DNA of 6,927 nt from Candidatus Apopatocola equi (GCA_018065965.1 JAGHSH010000129.1:1-6927); one strand, 5' to 3'; numbered from the stretch's first letter, positions 1 through 6,072 are shown. The notes: generated by a model not told the origin, from the sequence alone. Made by a program: numbers and translations.

Positions 1-423
1 TCCACGGCCGGCATCGCGCACGCTGTTATCGCGGCGCATATCCTGGGCCTTCCTATGGGCTATGTGCGCTCGGGCGCGAAGTATCACGGCCGCAAGAATC
101 AGATTGAGGGCAAGCTCCTGCCCGGACAGAAGGTCGTGGTGGTGGAGGATCTCATCTCCACCGGCGGCAGCGTCATTGAGGTAGTCAACGCCCTCCGGGA
201 GGAGGGAGCCGAGGTGTTGGGCATCGCCTCCATTTTCACCTATGGCATGAAGAAGGGACTGGAGCGTCTGGCCGAGGCCAATGTGAAGAACGTGTCCCTC
301 TCCGACTTTGATGCGCTCTGCGAGGCGGCTGCCGAGACCGGCGCCATCTCCCCGGAGGACATTTCCCGTCTGAAGGCCTTCCGCGACAACCCCTCCGACG
401 AGAGCTGGATGGGAGGCAAGTAA
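1..423 (+). CDS. pyrE: Orotate phosphoribosyltransferase, C-terminal part (5' truncated by window edge)
   Basis: Transfers the phosphoribosyl group of PRPP to orotate, giving orotidine 5'-monophosphate, the fifth step of de novo UMP synthesis, in the cytoplasm. Frame 1 is open from the first base and gives 140 residues, so about 70-80 N-terminal residues of a usual 210-220 lie outside the window. Visible signatures are STAGIAHA at the edge, the YVRSGAKYHG and KNQIEG segments, and the PRPP-binding loop VVVVEDLISTGGS at 133-171, whose acidic pair and TGGS turn are typical of type I phosphoribosyltransferases. The TAA stop shares its last A with the ATG of pyrB, so the two are probably translationally coupled. 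Promoter and any PyrR-type leader would lie upstream and cannot be seen. No broken motif in the visible part. Confidence 0.95.
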   Translation, partial: STAGIAHAVIAAHILGLPMGYVRSGAKYHGRKNQIEGKLLPGQKVVVVEDLISTGGSVIEVVNALREEGAEVLGIASIFTYGMKKGLERLAEANVKNVSLSDFDALCEAAAETGAISPEDISRLKAFRDNPSDESWMGGK

Positions 424-1349
424 TGCGCCATCTCATCGATATTCTGGATCTCAGCGTGGAGGAGATCGGCGAGCTGATCGACACGGCGAACGACATCATT
501 GCCGATCCCGCCGCTTATGCTGAGGTTGCCCGGGGCAAGAAGCTGGCCACACTTTTCTTTGAACCCTCTACCCGTACCCGTCTGAGCTTTGAGGCAGCCA
601 TGTACGAGCTGGGCGGCCATGTCATCGGTTTTTCCGATGCGGCCAACTCCTCCTCCGCCAAGGGCGAGAGCGTGTCAGACACCGTCCGGGTCGTGGGCGG
701 CTATGCGGACATCATCGCCATGCGCCACTTCAAGGAGGGCGCACCCATGGTGGCGTCCATGAAGTCCTCCGTGCCCATCATCAACGCCGGAGACGGCGGC
801 CATAACCATCCCGCCCAGACTCTGACCGACCTGCTGACCATCTCCCGGGAAAAGGGGCGGCTCAGCGATCTGACCGTGGGCTTCTGCGGCGATCTGAAGT
901 TTGGCCGCACGGTGCATTCTCTGCTCTCCGCCATGTCCCGCTATGAGAACACCCGCTTTGTGCTCATATCCCCCGAGGAGCTGCAGATCCCCGACTATGT
1001 GCGGGATATGCTCCGCAGCAAGGGCTGCAGCTTTGCGGAGACCACCGATCTGGAGGGCGCTCTGGGCGAGCTGGATATCCTCTACATGACCCGCGTGCAG
1101 AAGGAGCGCTTTTTCAACGAGGAGGACTATCTGCGTCTCCGTGACAGCTACATCCTCACCGCCGAAAAAATGAAGCTGGGCAAAAGCACGCTCTCCGTGC
1201 TGCATCCGCTGCCCCGCGTGAACGAGATTGCCGTGGAGGTGGATGACGATCCCCGCGCCTGCTATTTCCGTCAGGCGCTCAACGGCAAATATATCCGCAT
1301 GGCCCTGATGATGAAGCTGCTGGGTCTGCAGGGAGGAGCCAAAGCATGA
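423..1349 (+). CDS. pyrB: Aspartate carbamoyltransferase catalytic subunit
   Basis: Joins carbamoyl phosphate and L-aspartate to N-carbamoyl-L-aspartate, the committed step of pyrimidine synthesis. It is 308 residues long, normal for the family. Carbamoyl-phosphate binding motif FFEPSTRTRLSFE is at residues 45-57. The mobile loop SSSAKGES at 76-83 carries K80, the likely partner of E. coli Lys84. HNHPAQTL at 127-134 follows, then CGDLKFGRTVHSL (155-167), YMTRVQKERF (221-230) and HPLPR (261-265). All key residues appear present. The start is set by GGGAGG at 411-416, six bases before ATG, overlapping the pyrE stop as TAATG. The gene ends in an ATGA overlap with pyrI. The adjacent pyrI implies an E. 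coli-like dodecamer of catalytic trimers and regulatory dimers, which is inference. Confidence 0.97.
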   Translation: MRHLIDILDLSVEEIGELIDTANDIIADPAAYAEVARGKKLATLFFEPSTRTRLSFEAAMYELGGHVIGFSDAANSSSAKGESVSDTVRVVGGYADIIAMRHFKEGAPMVASMKSSVPIINAGDGGHNHPAQTLTDLLTISREKGRLSDLTVGFCGDLKFGRTVHSLLSAMSRYENTRFVLISPEELQIPDYVRDMLRSKGCSFAETTDLEGALGELDILYMTRVQKERFFNEEDYLRLRDSYILTAEKMKLGKSTLSVLHPLPRVNEIAVEVDDDPRACYFRQALNGKYIRMALMMKLLGLQGGAKA

Positions 1350-1768
1350 AAATCGATTCCATTCAGAACGGCATCGTCATTGACCATCTGCCTGCAGGCT
1401 CTGCCATGACCGTTTACCGCTATCTCAAGCTGGACGAGTGCGAGGGCTCCGTTGCCATTCTGCAGAACGTTCAGAGCGGGAAGCACGTCCGCAAGGATAT
1501 CATCAAGCTGGACGGCGTTACGGAGCTGGACTGGGACATTCTGGGCTTTCTGGCTCCGGACTGCACGGTAAACGTGATCCGTGACAGCCAGATCATGGAA
1601 AAGCGCCACATGAACCTGCCCGAAAAGCTGGTAGACGTGATCCGCTGCCGCAATCCCCGCTGCATTACCACTGTGGAGCCGGGATTGAAGCACATCTTTA
1701 CTCTTGCCAACCGGGAAAGAGCCGTGTACCGCTGCATCTACTGTGAGAGCGCAGGCAGCCGTCACTGA
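1346..1768 (+). CDS. pyrI: Aspartate carbamoyltransferase regulatory subunit
   Basis: Binds nucleotides and transmits allosteric control to PyrB, and contacts the catalytic trimers through a zinc domain. It has 140 residues against 153 in E. coli; the difference lies mostly at the two ends. The N-terminal effector domain keeps VIDHLPA (D13, H14) and RKDIIKLD (K50, K54), matching the E. coli positions that hold CTP/ATP, with K86 before NLPE as a likely third contact. The C-terminal zinc domain has C101-X4-C106 and C130-X2-C133, the standard four-cysteine site. The ATG overlaps the pyrB TGA as ATGA, with GGAGG at 1332-1336 nine bases upstream. It is the last gene of the operon, followed at once by a hairpin. 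Whether CTP inhibits this enzyme cannot be read from sequence. Confidence 0.95.
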   Translation: MKIDSIQNGIVIDHLPAGSAMTVYRYLKLDECEGSVAILQNVQSGKHVRKDIIKLDGVTELDWDILGFLAPDCTVNVIRDSQIMEKRHMNLPEKLVDVIRCRNPRCITTVEPGLKHIFTLANRERAVYRCIYCESAGSRH

Positions 1769-1772
1769 GAAG

Positions 1773-1825
1773 AAGGGCAAATGCGTCCGCAATGATGCAT
1801 TTGCCCTTGCACTTTCTGTATTTTT
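1773..1825 (+). terminator. Hairpin after pyrI, probable intrinsic terminator
   Basis: A perfect 12-bp inverted repeat, AAGGGCAAATGC (1773-1784) and GCATTTGCCCTT (1797-1808), surrounds a 12-base loop and starts four bases after the pyrI stop. The T-rich stretch that follows is broken up (GCACTTTCTGTATTTTT), so termination may be partial. No gene runs the other way here, so it would serve only the pyr operon. Its 3' arm abuts the -35 box of the next promoter, so an operator role is an alternative reading. Confidence 0.65.
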
Positions 1826-1835
1826 CGACTATACT
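1807..1835 (+). promoter_or_regulatory. Sigma-A-type promoter for the M24 peptidase gene
   Basis: TTGCAC (1807-1812) and TATACT (1830-1835) are separated by 17 bases. The -10 matches the consensus at five of six positions, the -35 at three of six. Transcription would start near 1842, giving a leader of roughly 20 bases before the ATG at 1864. The -35 overlaps the last two bases of the preceding hairpin. Confidence 0.7.
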
Positions 1836-1850
1836 GAAGAAAAAACAGAC

Positions 1851-1856
1851 GGAGGA
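1851..1856 (+). promoter_or_regulatory. Ribosome binding site fixing the M24 peptidase start
   Basis: GGAGGA lies seven bases before the ATG at 1864. The only earlier in-frame ATG, at 1792, sits in the loop of the pyrI hairpin, upstream of the -35 box and without a ribosome binding site, so 1864 is the start. Confidence 0.85.
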
Positions 1857-1863
1857 AAGCGTT

Positions 1864-2934
1864 ATGAACGAAAGCAGGATCCGGCGCGTGCTGGACAAAA
1901 TGCAGCAGCAGGGTCTCGATACCCTCTTTATCAGCGACAATCAGAGCATCTGCTATCTGACCGACATCATGGTGCATCCCGGCGAAAGACTGTGGGCTCT
2001 CTGCCTGCGCAGCAGCGGTGAGCACATCTTCTTTGCCAACCGCCTCTTCGGTGAGATCCGGGCCGATGCGCCCGTAGTCTCCATGGACGATACGGACGAT
2101 ATCGTTTCCATCGTGGCAGAGCATCTCCGCGAGAGCAAGTTCATGGGCGTGGACAAGGTGCTTGCTGCCCGCTGGCTCCTGCCGCTGATGGAGAAGAATC
2201 CTGCCTGCCGCTATGTGCTGGGCAGCGACTGCGTGGACGATGTCCGCGCCTGCAAGGACGAGGAGGAGAAGGCGCTCATGCGCGAGGCCTCCCGCATCAA
2301 CGATGCGTGCATCGTCCTGCTCACGGAGAAGCTCCATGAGGGCATCACCGAGAAGCAGGCCGCCGCGCTGCTGGATGAGATCTATGCCCAGCACGGCGTT
2401 ACCACCTCCTTTGATTCCAACATCTCCTTCGGCCCCAACGGCGCCGATCCCCACCATGTCTGCGACGATACGCCGCTCCGCAGCGGCGATCCCATTGTCA
2501 TCGATGTGGGCTGCCGCTATCAGGGCTACTGCGCCGACATGACCCGCACCTACTTCTATCAGTCCGCCACGCCCGAGAATATCGAGGTTTATAACACCGT
2601 CCTCCGGGCCAACCTGGCGGCGGAGAAGCTGGTGCGCGACGGCGAGCTGCTCTGCAATATCGACGGCTGTGCCCGCGGCATCATCGCGGAGAAGGGCTAC
2701 GGCGAGTATTTTACCCACCGGCTGGGTCACTTTATCGGCCGCGAGGTACACGAAAAGGGCGATGTGAGCGCCGCCTACAAGACCCCCGCCCGGAGCGGAA
2801 ATGTGTTCTCCATCGAGCCGGGCGTCTATCTCCCGGGCAAGTTCGGTGTCCGCATCGAGGATCTGGTCATCGTGACCGAGGACGGCTGCGAGATCCTCAA
2901 CCATGTCAGCAAGGAGCTGACGATTCTGAAATAA
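1864..2934 (+). CDS. M24 family metallopeptidase (Xaa-Pro aminopeptidase/dipeptidase type)
   Basis: Probable cytoplasmic aminopeptidase or dipeptidase releasing residues next to proline, using two metal ions in a pita-bread fold. It has 356 residues, the usual size of short bacterial PepP/PepQ-like proteins. Residues 1 to about 125 form the N-terminal creatinase-like domain and about 130-350 the catalytic domain. The five metal ligands are all visible: D214 in IVIDVG, D225 in CADMTRTY, H289 in LGHFIG, E318 in SIEPGVY and E332 in RIEDLVIV. PHH (196-198) and H296 in EVHE fit the substrate-site histidines. The usual GHGIG reads GHFIG here. There is no signal peptide or membrane segment. It has its own promoter and ends in a terminator shared with the convergent M32 peptidase. 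Aminopeptidase and prolidase cannot be told apart from sequence alone. Confidence 0.92.
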   Translation: MNESRIRRVLDKMQQQGLDTLFISDNQSICYLTDIMVHPGERLWALCLRSSGEHIFFANRLFGEIRADAPVVSMDDTDDIVSIVAEHLRESKFMGVDKVLAARWLLPLMEKNPACRYVLGSDCVDDVRACKDEEEKALMREASRINDACIVLLTEKLHEGITEKQAAALLDEIYAQHGVTTSFDSNISFGPNGADPHHVCDDTPLRSGDPIVIDVGCRYQGYCADMTRTYFYQSATPENIEVYNTVLRANLAAEKLVRDGELLCNIDGCARGIIAEKGYGEYFTHRLGHFIGREVHEKGDVSAAYKTPARSGNVFSIEPGVYLPGKFGVRIEDLVIVTEDGCEILNHVSKELTILK

Positions 2935-2936
2935 CC

Positions 2937-2984
2937 AAAACGGGTTCGCCGCAAAATGTAAAATTGCAGCGGACCCGTTTTCTT
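2937..2984. terminator. Bidirectional terminator between convergent peptidase genes
   Basis: AAAACGGGTTCGCCGC (2937-2952) pairs with GCAGCGGACCCGTTTT (2966-2981) over 16 positions with one G-U pair and one C-A mismatch, around a 13-base AT-rich loop. The A-run on the left and T-run on the right give a T-tract in both directions. It starts two bases after the M24 stop at 2934, and the M32 gene ends at 2985, so it serves both. Confidence 0.88.
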
Positions 2985-4487
2985 TCACAGCTCGTAGAGC
3001 GCGGTGAACTTTTTATTCAGGTAGTCGAGGAAATACTGCACATTCAGCCCCTCCCCGGTGATCCCGGTGAGCCACTCGTCGGGGTCGGTAACGGAGGCGC
3101 GGGCGAACACCCGCTCAGTGAACCAGCTGCTCACGTCCGCAAGCCGACCCTCTGCTACGGCGGCGTCCACATCGAACTCCCGATTCATGGCAGCAAGGAT
3201 CTGCGCTCCGTAGGCACTGCCCAGCGCATAGCAGGGGAAGTAGCCGAAGCTGTCCGTCCAATGCACATCCTGCAGGCAGCCTCGCCCATCGTCCGGCACC
3301 TCCACGCCCAGATAATCCCTGTATTTTGCATTCCACAGGGCAGGAATGTCATCCACGCCGATCTCGCCGTTGATGAGCGCCTTTTCCAGCTCATAGCGGA
3401 CGCAGATGTGCAGGGAGTAGGTCAGCTCGTCTGCCTCCGTGCGGATCAGACCCGGCTCCGCCACGTTCACGGCTTCATAGAATTCCTGCTCGCTGATATC
3501 ATCGAACACGCCCCGGCTGAAGCGCTGCACGGTGGGGAAGGCAAAGCGGATGAAGCCCCGGGAGCGGCCGATGGAGTTTTCAAAGAAGCGGGAGGCACAC
3601 TCGTGCATACCGTTGGTCATGTGGTCGAATACCAGCGCGTCCACAAACTCCGCAGGCTCGTTCTGCATGAAGAGGGCATGGCCGCCTTCGTGGAGCATGG
3701 AGAAGAGGTTGGAAACATAGTTGTTCTCGTGATAATGGGTGGCGATGCGCACATCCTTCGGCCCGAAATGGGTAGTGAAGGGGTGCTCCGTGGTGGAGAG
3801 GGAGAACGCCGGCATACGGATGCCCTCGCTCTCCACGATCCAGCGGGAAATGGCCTCCTGATCGGGAATGGGCACGCTGCGGCTGAGAAAATCCGTGCGG
3901 ATGGGCTTGCCCTCGCTCTGAATCCGTCTGAGCAGCGGCACAATGCCGGCCTTGAGCGCCTCAAAGAAGGCGTCGTCCTTCTCTATGCTGCTGCCGCGCT
4001 CGAAATCGTCCAGACAGGCGTCATAGAGCAGGGCGGGACGCTCGTCCCGCAGCTCCACAGCCTCCCGGGTGAAGCGGATCACCTCGGCAAGACTGTCGCG
4101 GAAGAGGGAGAAGTCGCTGTTTTTCTTCGCGTTCAGCCACTTGCCGTAGGCGGCGTTTTTGGCGCAGTCGAAGGCATAGCTGAACTCCGGCGTAAAGTTT
4201 TTGGTTTTCCGGTAGTCCCGGTAGAGGTAATCCACCAGCTTCTTCTGCAGGGGCTCCAGCCCCTCGCCGTCTTCTTGAAGCTCACAGATGAGCGCCACGG
4301 TTTCCTCCGCGTGCTCCAGGGCAAACACGTGCTTGCCCAGCACGGCCATATCCGCCCCGGCTCTCTCCATGCCCTCGCTCGGGCAGGCGCAGGTCATGTC
4401 ATACTGCAGCTTGCCGATGGAGCGGTTATAAACGGCAATTTCCTGCTCAATCTCGTAGAGACGAGCGATCTTTTCCTGATTCGTCAT
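2985..4487 (-). CDS. M32 family metallocarboxypeptidase (carboxypeptidase Taq type)
   Basis: Zinc carboxypeptidase removing C-terminal residues from peptides in the cytoplasm. It has 500 residues, the family's normal length, and is strongly helical by composition. The family signatures occur in order: HPF (235-237), DVRIAT (245-250), zinc motif HEGGH (266-270) with catalytic E267, GMHECASRFFEN (293-304) with E296 as the likely third ligand, IRTEADELTYSLH (348-360), and GCLQDVHW (403-410). The HES(Q) box common in the family reads HECA here. The start is ATG at 4485-4487 on the minus strand, preceded by AAGGAG (complement of 4494-4499) at six bases. It has its own promoter, is divergent from the DUF3795-like gene and convergent with the M24 gene. 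No signal peptide. Substrate preference is unknown. Confidence 0.95.
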   Translation of the reverse strand: MTNQEKIARLYEIEQEIAVYNRSIGKLQYDMTCACPSEGMERAGADMAVLGKHVFALEHAEETVALICELQEDGEGLEPLQKKLVDYLYRDYRKTKNFTPEFSYAFDCAKNAAYGKWLNAKKNSDFSLFRDSLAEVIRFTREAVELRDERPALLYDACLDDFERGSSIEKDDAFFEALKAGIVPLLRRIQSEGKPIRTDFLSRSVPIPDQEAISRWIVESEGIRMPAFSLSTTEHPFTTHFGPKDVRIATHYHENNYVSNLFSMLHEGGHALFMQNEPAEFVDALVFDHMTNGMHECASRFFENSIGRSRGFIRFAFPTVQRFSRGVFDDISEQEFYEAVNVAEPGLIRTEADELTYSLHICVRYELEKALINGEIGVDDIPALWNAKYRDYLGVEVPDDGRGCLQDVHWTDSFGYFPCYALGSAYGAQILAAMNREFDVDAAVAEGRLADVSSWFTERVFARASVTDPDEWLTGITGEGLNVQYFLDYLNKKFTALYEL

Positions 4488-4522
4488 GTTTTTCTCCTTC
4501 CTGTCATGCTCTTTTTCTCACC

Positions 4523-4551
4523 AGTATACTATCTGCCGCGACGCTGCGCAA
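4523..4551 (-). promoter_or_regulatory. Sigma-A-type promoter for the M32 carboxypeptidase gene
   Basis: On the minus strand TTGCGC (4551-4546) and TATACT (4528-4523) are 17 bases apart. The -10 matches five of six consensus positions, the -35 three of six. The predicted start near 4516 leaves about 29 bases of leader. The -10 lies in an 8-base palindrome, AGTATACT (4523-4530), but no fitting -35 exists for the plus strand. Confidence 0.7.
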
Positions 4552-4602
4552 GCGCTTTCTTTCACATCGGGGAAGAAGAATCGGACAGAAAAAACATTTT
4601 TC

Positions 4603-4631
4603 TTGACATAAGCAGGAAAGTATGGTACTTT
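4603..4631 (+). promoter_or_regulatory. Promoter of the DUF3795-like gene (perfect -35, extended -10)
   Basis: A perfect TTGACA (4603-4608) is followed after 17 bases by TACTTT (4626-4631). The -10 core is poor (three of six) but is preceded by TGG, the TGn extension that compensates for weak -10 boxes. The aggagga at 4654-4660 follows, eight bases before the ATG at 4669. Confidence 0.65.
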
Positions 4632-4668
4632 ACTCAGCCCAAAATCAAAACACAGGAGGAATGAGACC

Positions 4669-5106
4669 ATGAGCGCGATTTGCGGAGCGAACTGTGCAGC
4701 GTGCGGCTATGCTGAGCGCTGCGGCGGCTGCGAAAAGACCTGCGGAAGACCCTTCGGCGGCCGCTGTGTGGCAGCGGAGTATATCTGTCTCGCCGGCAGA
4801 GAAGCCTATGCACATTTCCGGACGGAGCTCCTTGCGGAGATCAACACCCTTCTGACGCAGCTGGAGCTGCCCACGGCCGACGGACTCTTTGAGCTGGTGG
4901 GCGAGGCGGTGAATCTGGAATATCCGATCCCCTCGGGCAGCCGCGTGAAGCTGCTGGATGACCGGCGCATCTATCTGGGCTGCCAGCTTTCGCTCCCGGG
5001 TGCAGGCGTCTGCTGGGGCGTTGTGGCAGACACGGATTTCATCCTCGTCTGCAGCTACAGCGTGGACGGCAGCGAGCCGGAGCTGCTGTGCTATCGAAAG
5101 CGCTGA
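4669..5106 (+). CDS. Small cysteine-rich DUF3795-like protein
   Basis: Function unknown. It encodes 145 residues. The N-terminal 40 carry eight cysteines (C5, C9, C12, C18, C21, C25, C33, C40), beginning ICGANCAAC and continuing CGGC, the pattern of DUF3795 proteins in Clostridia, which probably bind a metal or an iron-sulfur cluster. The rest is a compact alpha/beta region with NLEYPIPSGSRVKLLDD (about residues 84-100), IYLGCQ and a DFILVCSY strand near the C-terminus. These C-terminal motifs I recall from clostridial relatives annotated only as hypothetical or DUF3795; this is from memory. No signal peptide or membrane segment. The start is set by AGGAGGA at 4654-4660; an ATG at 4661 is out of frame. 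It is transcribed from its own promoter, divergent from the M32 gene. A role as a metal-binding or redox protein is inference only. Confidence 0.85.
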   Translation: MSAICGANCAACGYAERCGGCEKTCGRPFGGRCVAAEYICLAGREAYAHFRTELLAEINTLLTQLELPTADGLFELVGEAVNLEYPIPSGSRVKLLDDRRIYLGCQLSLPGAGVCWGVVADTDFILVCSYSVDGSEPELLCYRKR

Positions 5107-5133
5107 GGCGGAAAGAGGCTTCCTTCGCGGCTC

Positions 5134-5162
5134 TTGACGAAAAGAACGGAATGTGGTAGATT
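5134..5162 (+). promoter_or_regulatory. Promoter of the SPOR/repeat protein gene (extended -10)
   Basis: TTGACG (5134-5139), then 17 bases, then TAGATT (5157-5162), with TGG directly before the -10. Matches are five of six and four of six. The arrangement copies that of the promoter at 4603. It lies 28 bases after the preceding stop, so this gene can be transcribed alone, though no clear terminator separates the two genes and read-through is likely. Confidence 0.65.
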
Positions 5163-5193
5163 TCAAACAGAACAGGACGGAAAAACTCAGAAC

Positions 5194-5200
5194 GGAGGAG
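5194..5200 (+). promoter_or_regulatory. Ribosome binding site fixing the SPOR protein start
   Basis: GGAGGAG ends six bases before ATG at 5207. The in-frame ATG at 5153 falls between the -35 and -10 boxes and has no ribosome binding site, so translation from there is unlikely. Confidence 0.85.
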
Positions 5201-5206
5201 AGAGCC

Positions 5207-6046
5207 ATGAACGAATCAAAGGAATCGAAAAAGATCACTATCGCAGCTCTTTGTGCGGTGATCGCCCTGCTGCTGCTCTGCATCGGCTTCATTGCGGGCC
5301 GACTGATCGCCCCAGCATCGCCGAAGGAGCCGGAGGAGCCGGAAACCACCCCTGTTGAGATCACTCCGCCTGCAGAGACTTCACCCGCTCCGGAATCGCC
5401 GGAGCCTGCCGCACAGACCGTGATCCCCACTGCGCCTGTGCCTGAGCAGATCGCGGTGCATACCCACACCTGGGCAGAGGCAAACTGTGTCCGACCCTGC
5501 ACCTGCACCACCTGCGGTGAGACGAACGGCTCTGCGCTGGGTCACAGCTGGATCCCGGCCACCTGCTCCCTTCCGCGAACCTGCTCCGTCTGCGGGGAAA
5601 CCGAGGGCGAAGCTCTGGGACATACCTGGATGCCTGCCACTACCCAAAAGCCGAAAATGTGCAGCGTGTGCGGCATGGCGGAGGGAGAGCCCGTCAACCC
5701 CTTCCATACCGGCGACCGCGCCGTGGATCTCTATACGGAGAATGAGAGCAATTCCAAAGTCTACTCTGTGGCCGTCGCCCACTCCCAGTCCAAAAGCGCT
5801 TGCGAGACCTGTGTGCTGCGTCTCCGGGAGGCGGGCTACAACGCTTTCCTCTATGAGCAGCTTAACAAATCCGGCTATTCCATCCAGATCGGCGCTTTCT
5901 CTGATCTTCAGGAGGCCAAAGACTTTGCGGAATATCTCCACACCCAGAGCGAGGTCAAGGGCGTCAGCCTTGCCAGTGCCTATGTGACCTCCAAGACCCG
6001 CCTGCCCTCCGTTGCGGTGGAGCTTTATGCCTCTCCGTGGTGGTAA
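5207..6046 (+). CDS. Membrane-anchored protein with three Cys/His repeats and a C-terminal SPOR domain
   Basis: No named function. It has 279 residues in four parts. A short basic N-terminus is followed by one membrane segment (about 10-32), which probably anchors the protein with its bulk outside. A Pro/Glu/Thr-rich linker spans about 36-82. Three 26-residue repeats begin at H87, H113 and H139 with the pattern H-(T/S)-W-x4-C-x5-C-x2-CGET-x-G-x-ALG, resembling small zinc knuckles. Residues about 184-262 read as a SPOR domain: VYSVAVA strand, helix, YNAFLYE strand, YSIQIGAFSD strand with its GAF signature, helix QEAKDFAEYL, last strand. SPOR domains bind peptidoglycan glycan stripped of stem peptides, at division sites or during spore-wall remodelling. 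A cell-wall role is therefore likely, but inferred. It ends in a strong terminator. The metal-binding idea is untested, and the extracellular side follows only from the single N-terminal anchor. Confidence 0.85.
   Translation: MNESKESKKITIAALCAVIALLLLCIGFIAGRLIAPASPKEPEEPETTPVEITPPAETSPAPESPEPAAQTVIPTAPVPEQIAVHTHTWAEANCVRPCTCTTCGETNGSALGHSWIPATCSLPRTCSVCGETEGEALGHTWMPATTQKPKMCSVCGMAEGEPVNPFHTGDRAVDLYTENESNSKVYSVAVAHSQSKSACETCVLRLREAGYNAFLYEQLNKSGYSIQIGAFSDLQEAKDFAEYLHTQSEVKGVSLASAYVTSKTRLPSVAVELYASPWW
5465..5698 (+). repeat. Three tandem 78-bp coding repeats (26-residue Cys/His units)
   Basis: Units start at 5465, 5543 and 5621, an exact 78-base period with no indels. The shared protein pattern is a His-x-Trp start, then P-x-x-C-(S/T)-x-C-G near the middle and a Gly-rich end leading into the next His. 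Units one and two are most alike. Unit three has lost the first cysteine (T146 where C94 and C120 stand). The DNA has diverged more than the protein, pointing to old duplication under selection. Confidence 0.9.
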
Positions 6047-6072
6047 AAAGCGGAAAGCAGAACTGTATACGG

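Noticed and set aside
1792..1863. Upstream in-frame start for the M24 peptidase
   Set aside because: It would place the start codon inside the loop of the pyrI hairpin, before the promoter, and add 24 residues unlike the family N-terminus.
1762..2988. A 408-codon open frame on the minus strand
   Set aside because: It is antisense to the M24 peptidase gene, is rich in Ala/Leu/Asp/His as expected of a shadow frame, and has no recognisable motif. Its start lies on the terminator and overlaps the M32 gene end.
2964..4664. A 566-codon open frame on the plus strand
   Set aside because: It lies wholly antisense to the M32 carboxypeptidase, whose motifs are clear, and recalls no family. Long antisense frames are expected opposite GC-rich coding DNA. 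It also runs through the intergenic promoters.
5107..5133. Possible terminator between the DUF3795-like and SPOR genes
   Set aside because: Only a GGAA/TTCC four-base stem with mismatched extension is visible and no T-tract follows.
4645..5511. A 288-codon open frame on the minus strand
   Set aside because: It spans the DUF3795-like gene, a promoter and part of the SPOR gene in antisense, with a Ser/Gly-rich low-complexity N-terminus and no ribosome binding site seen.
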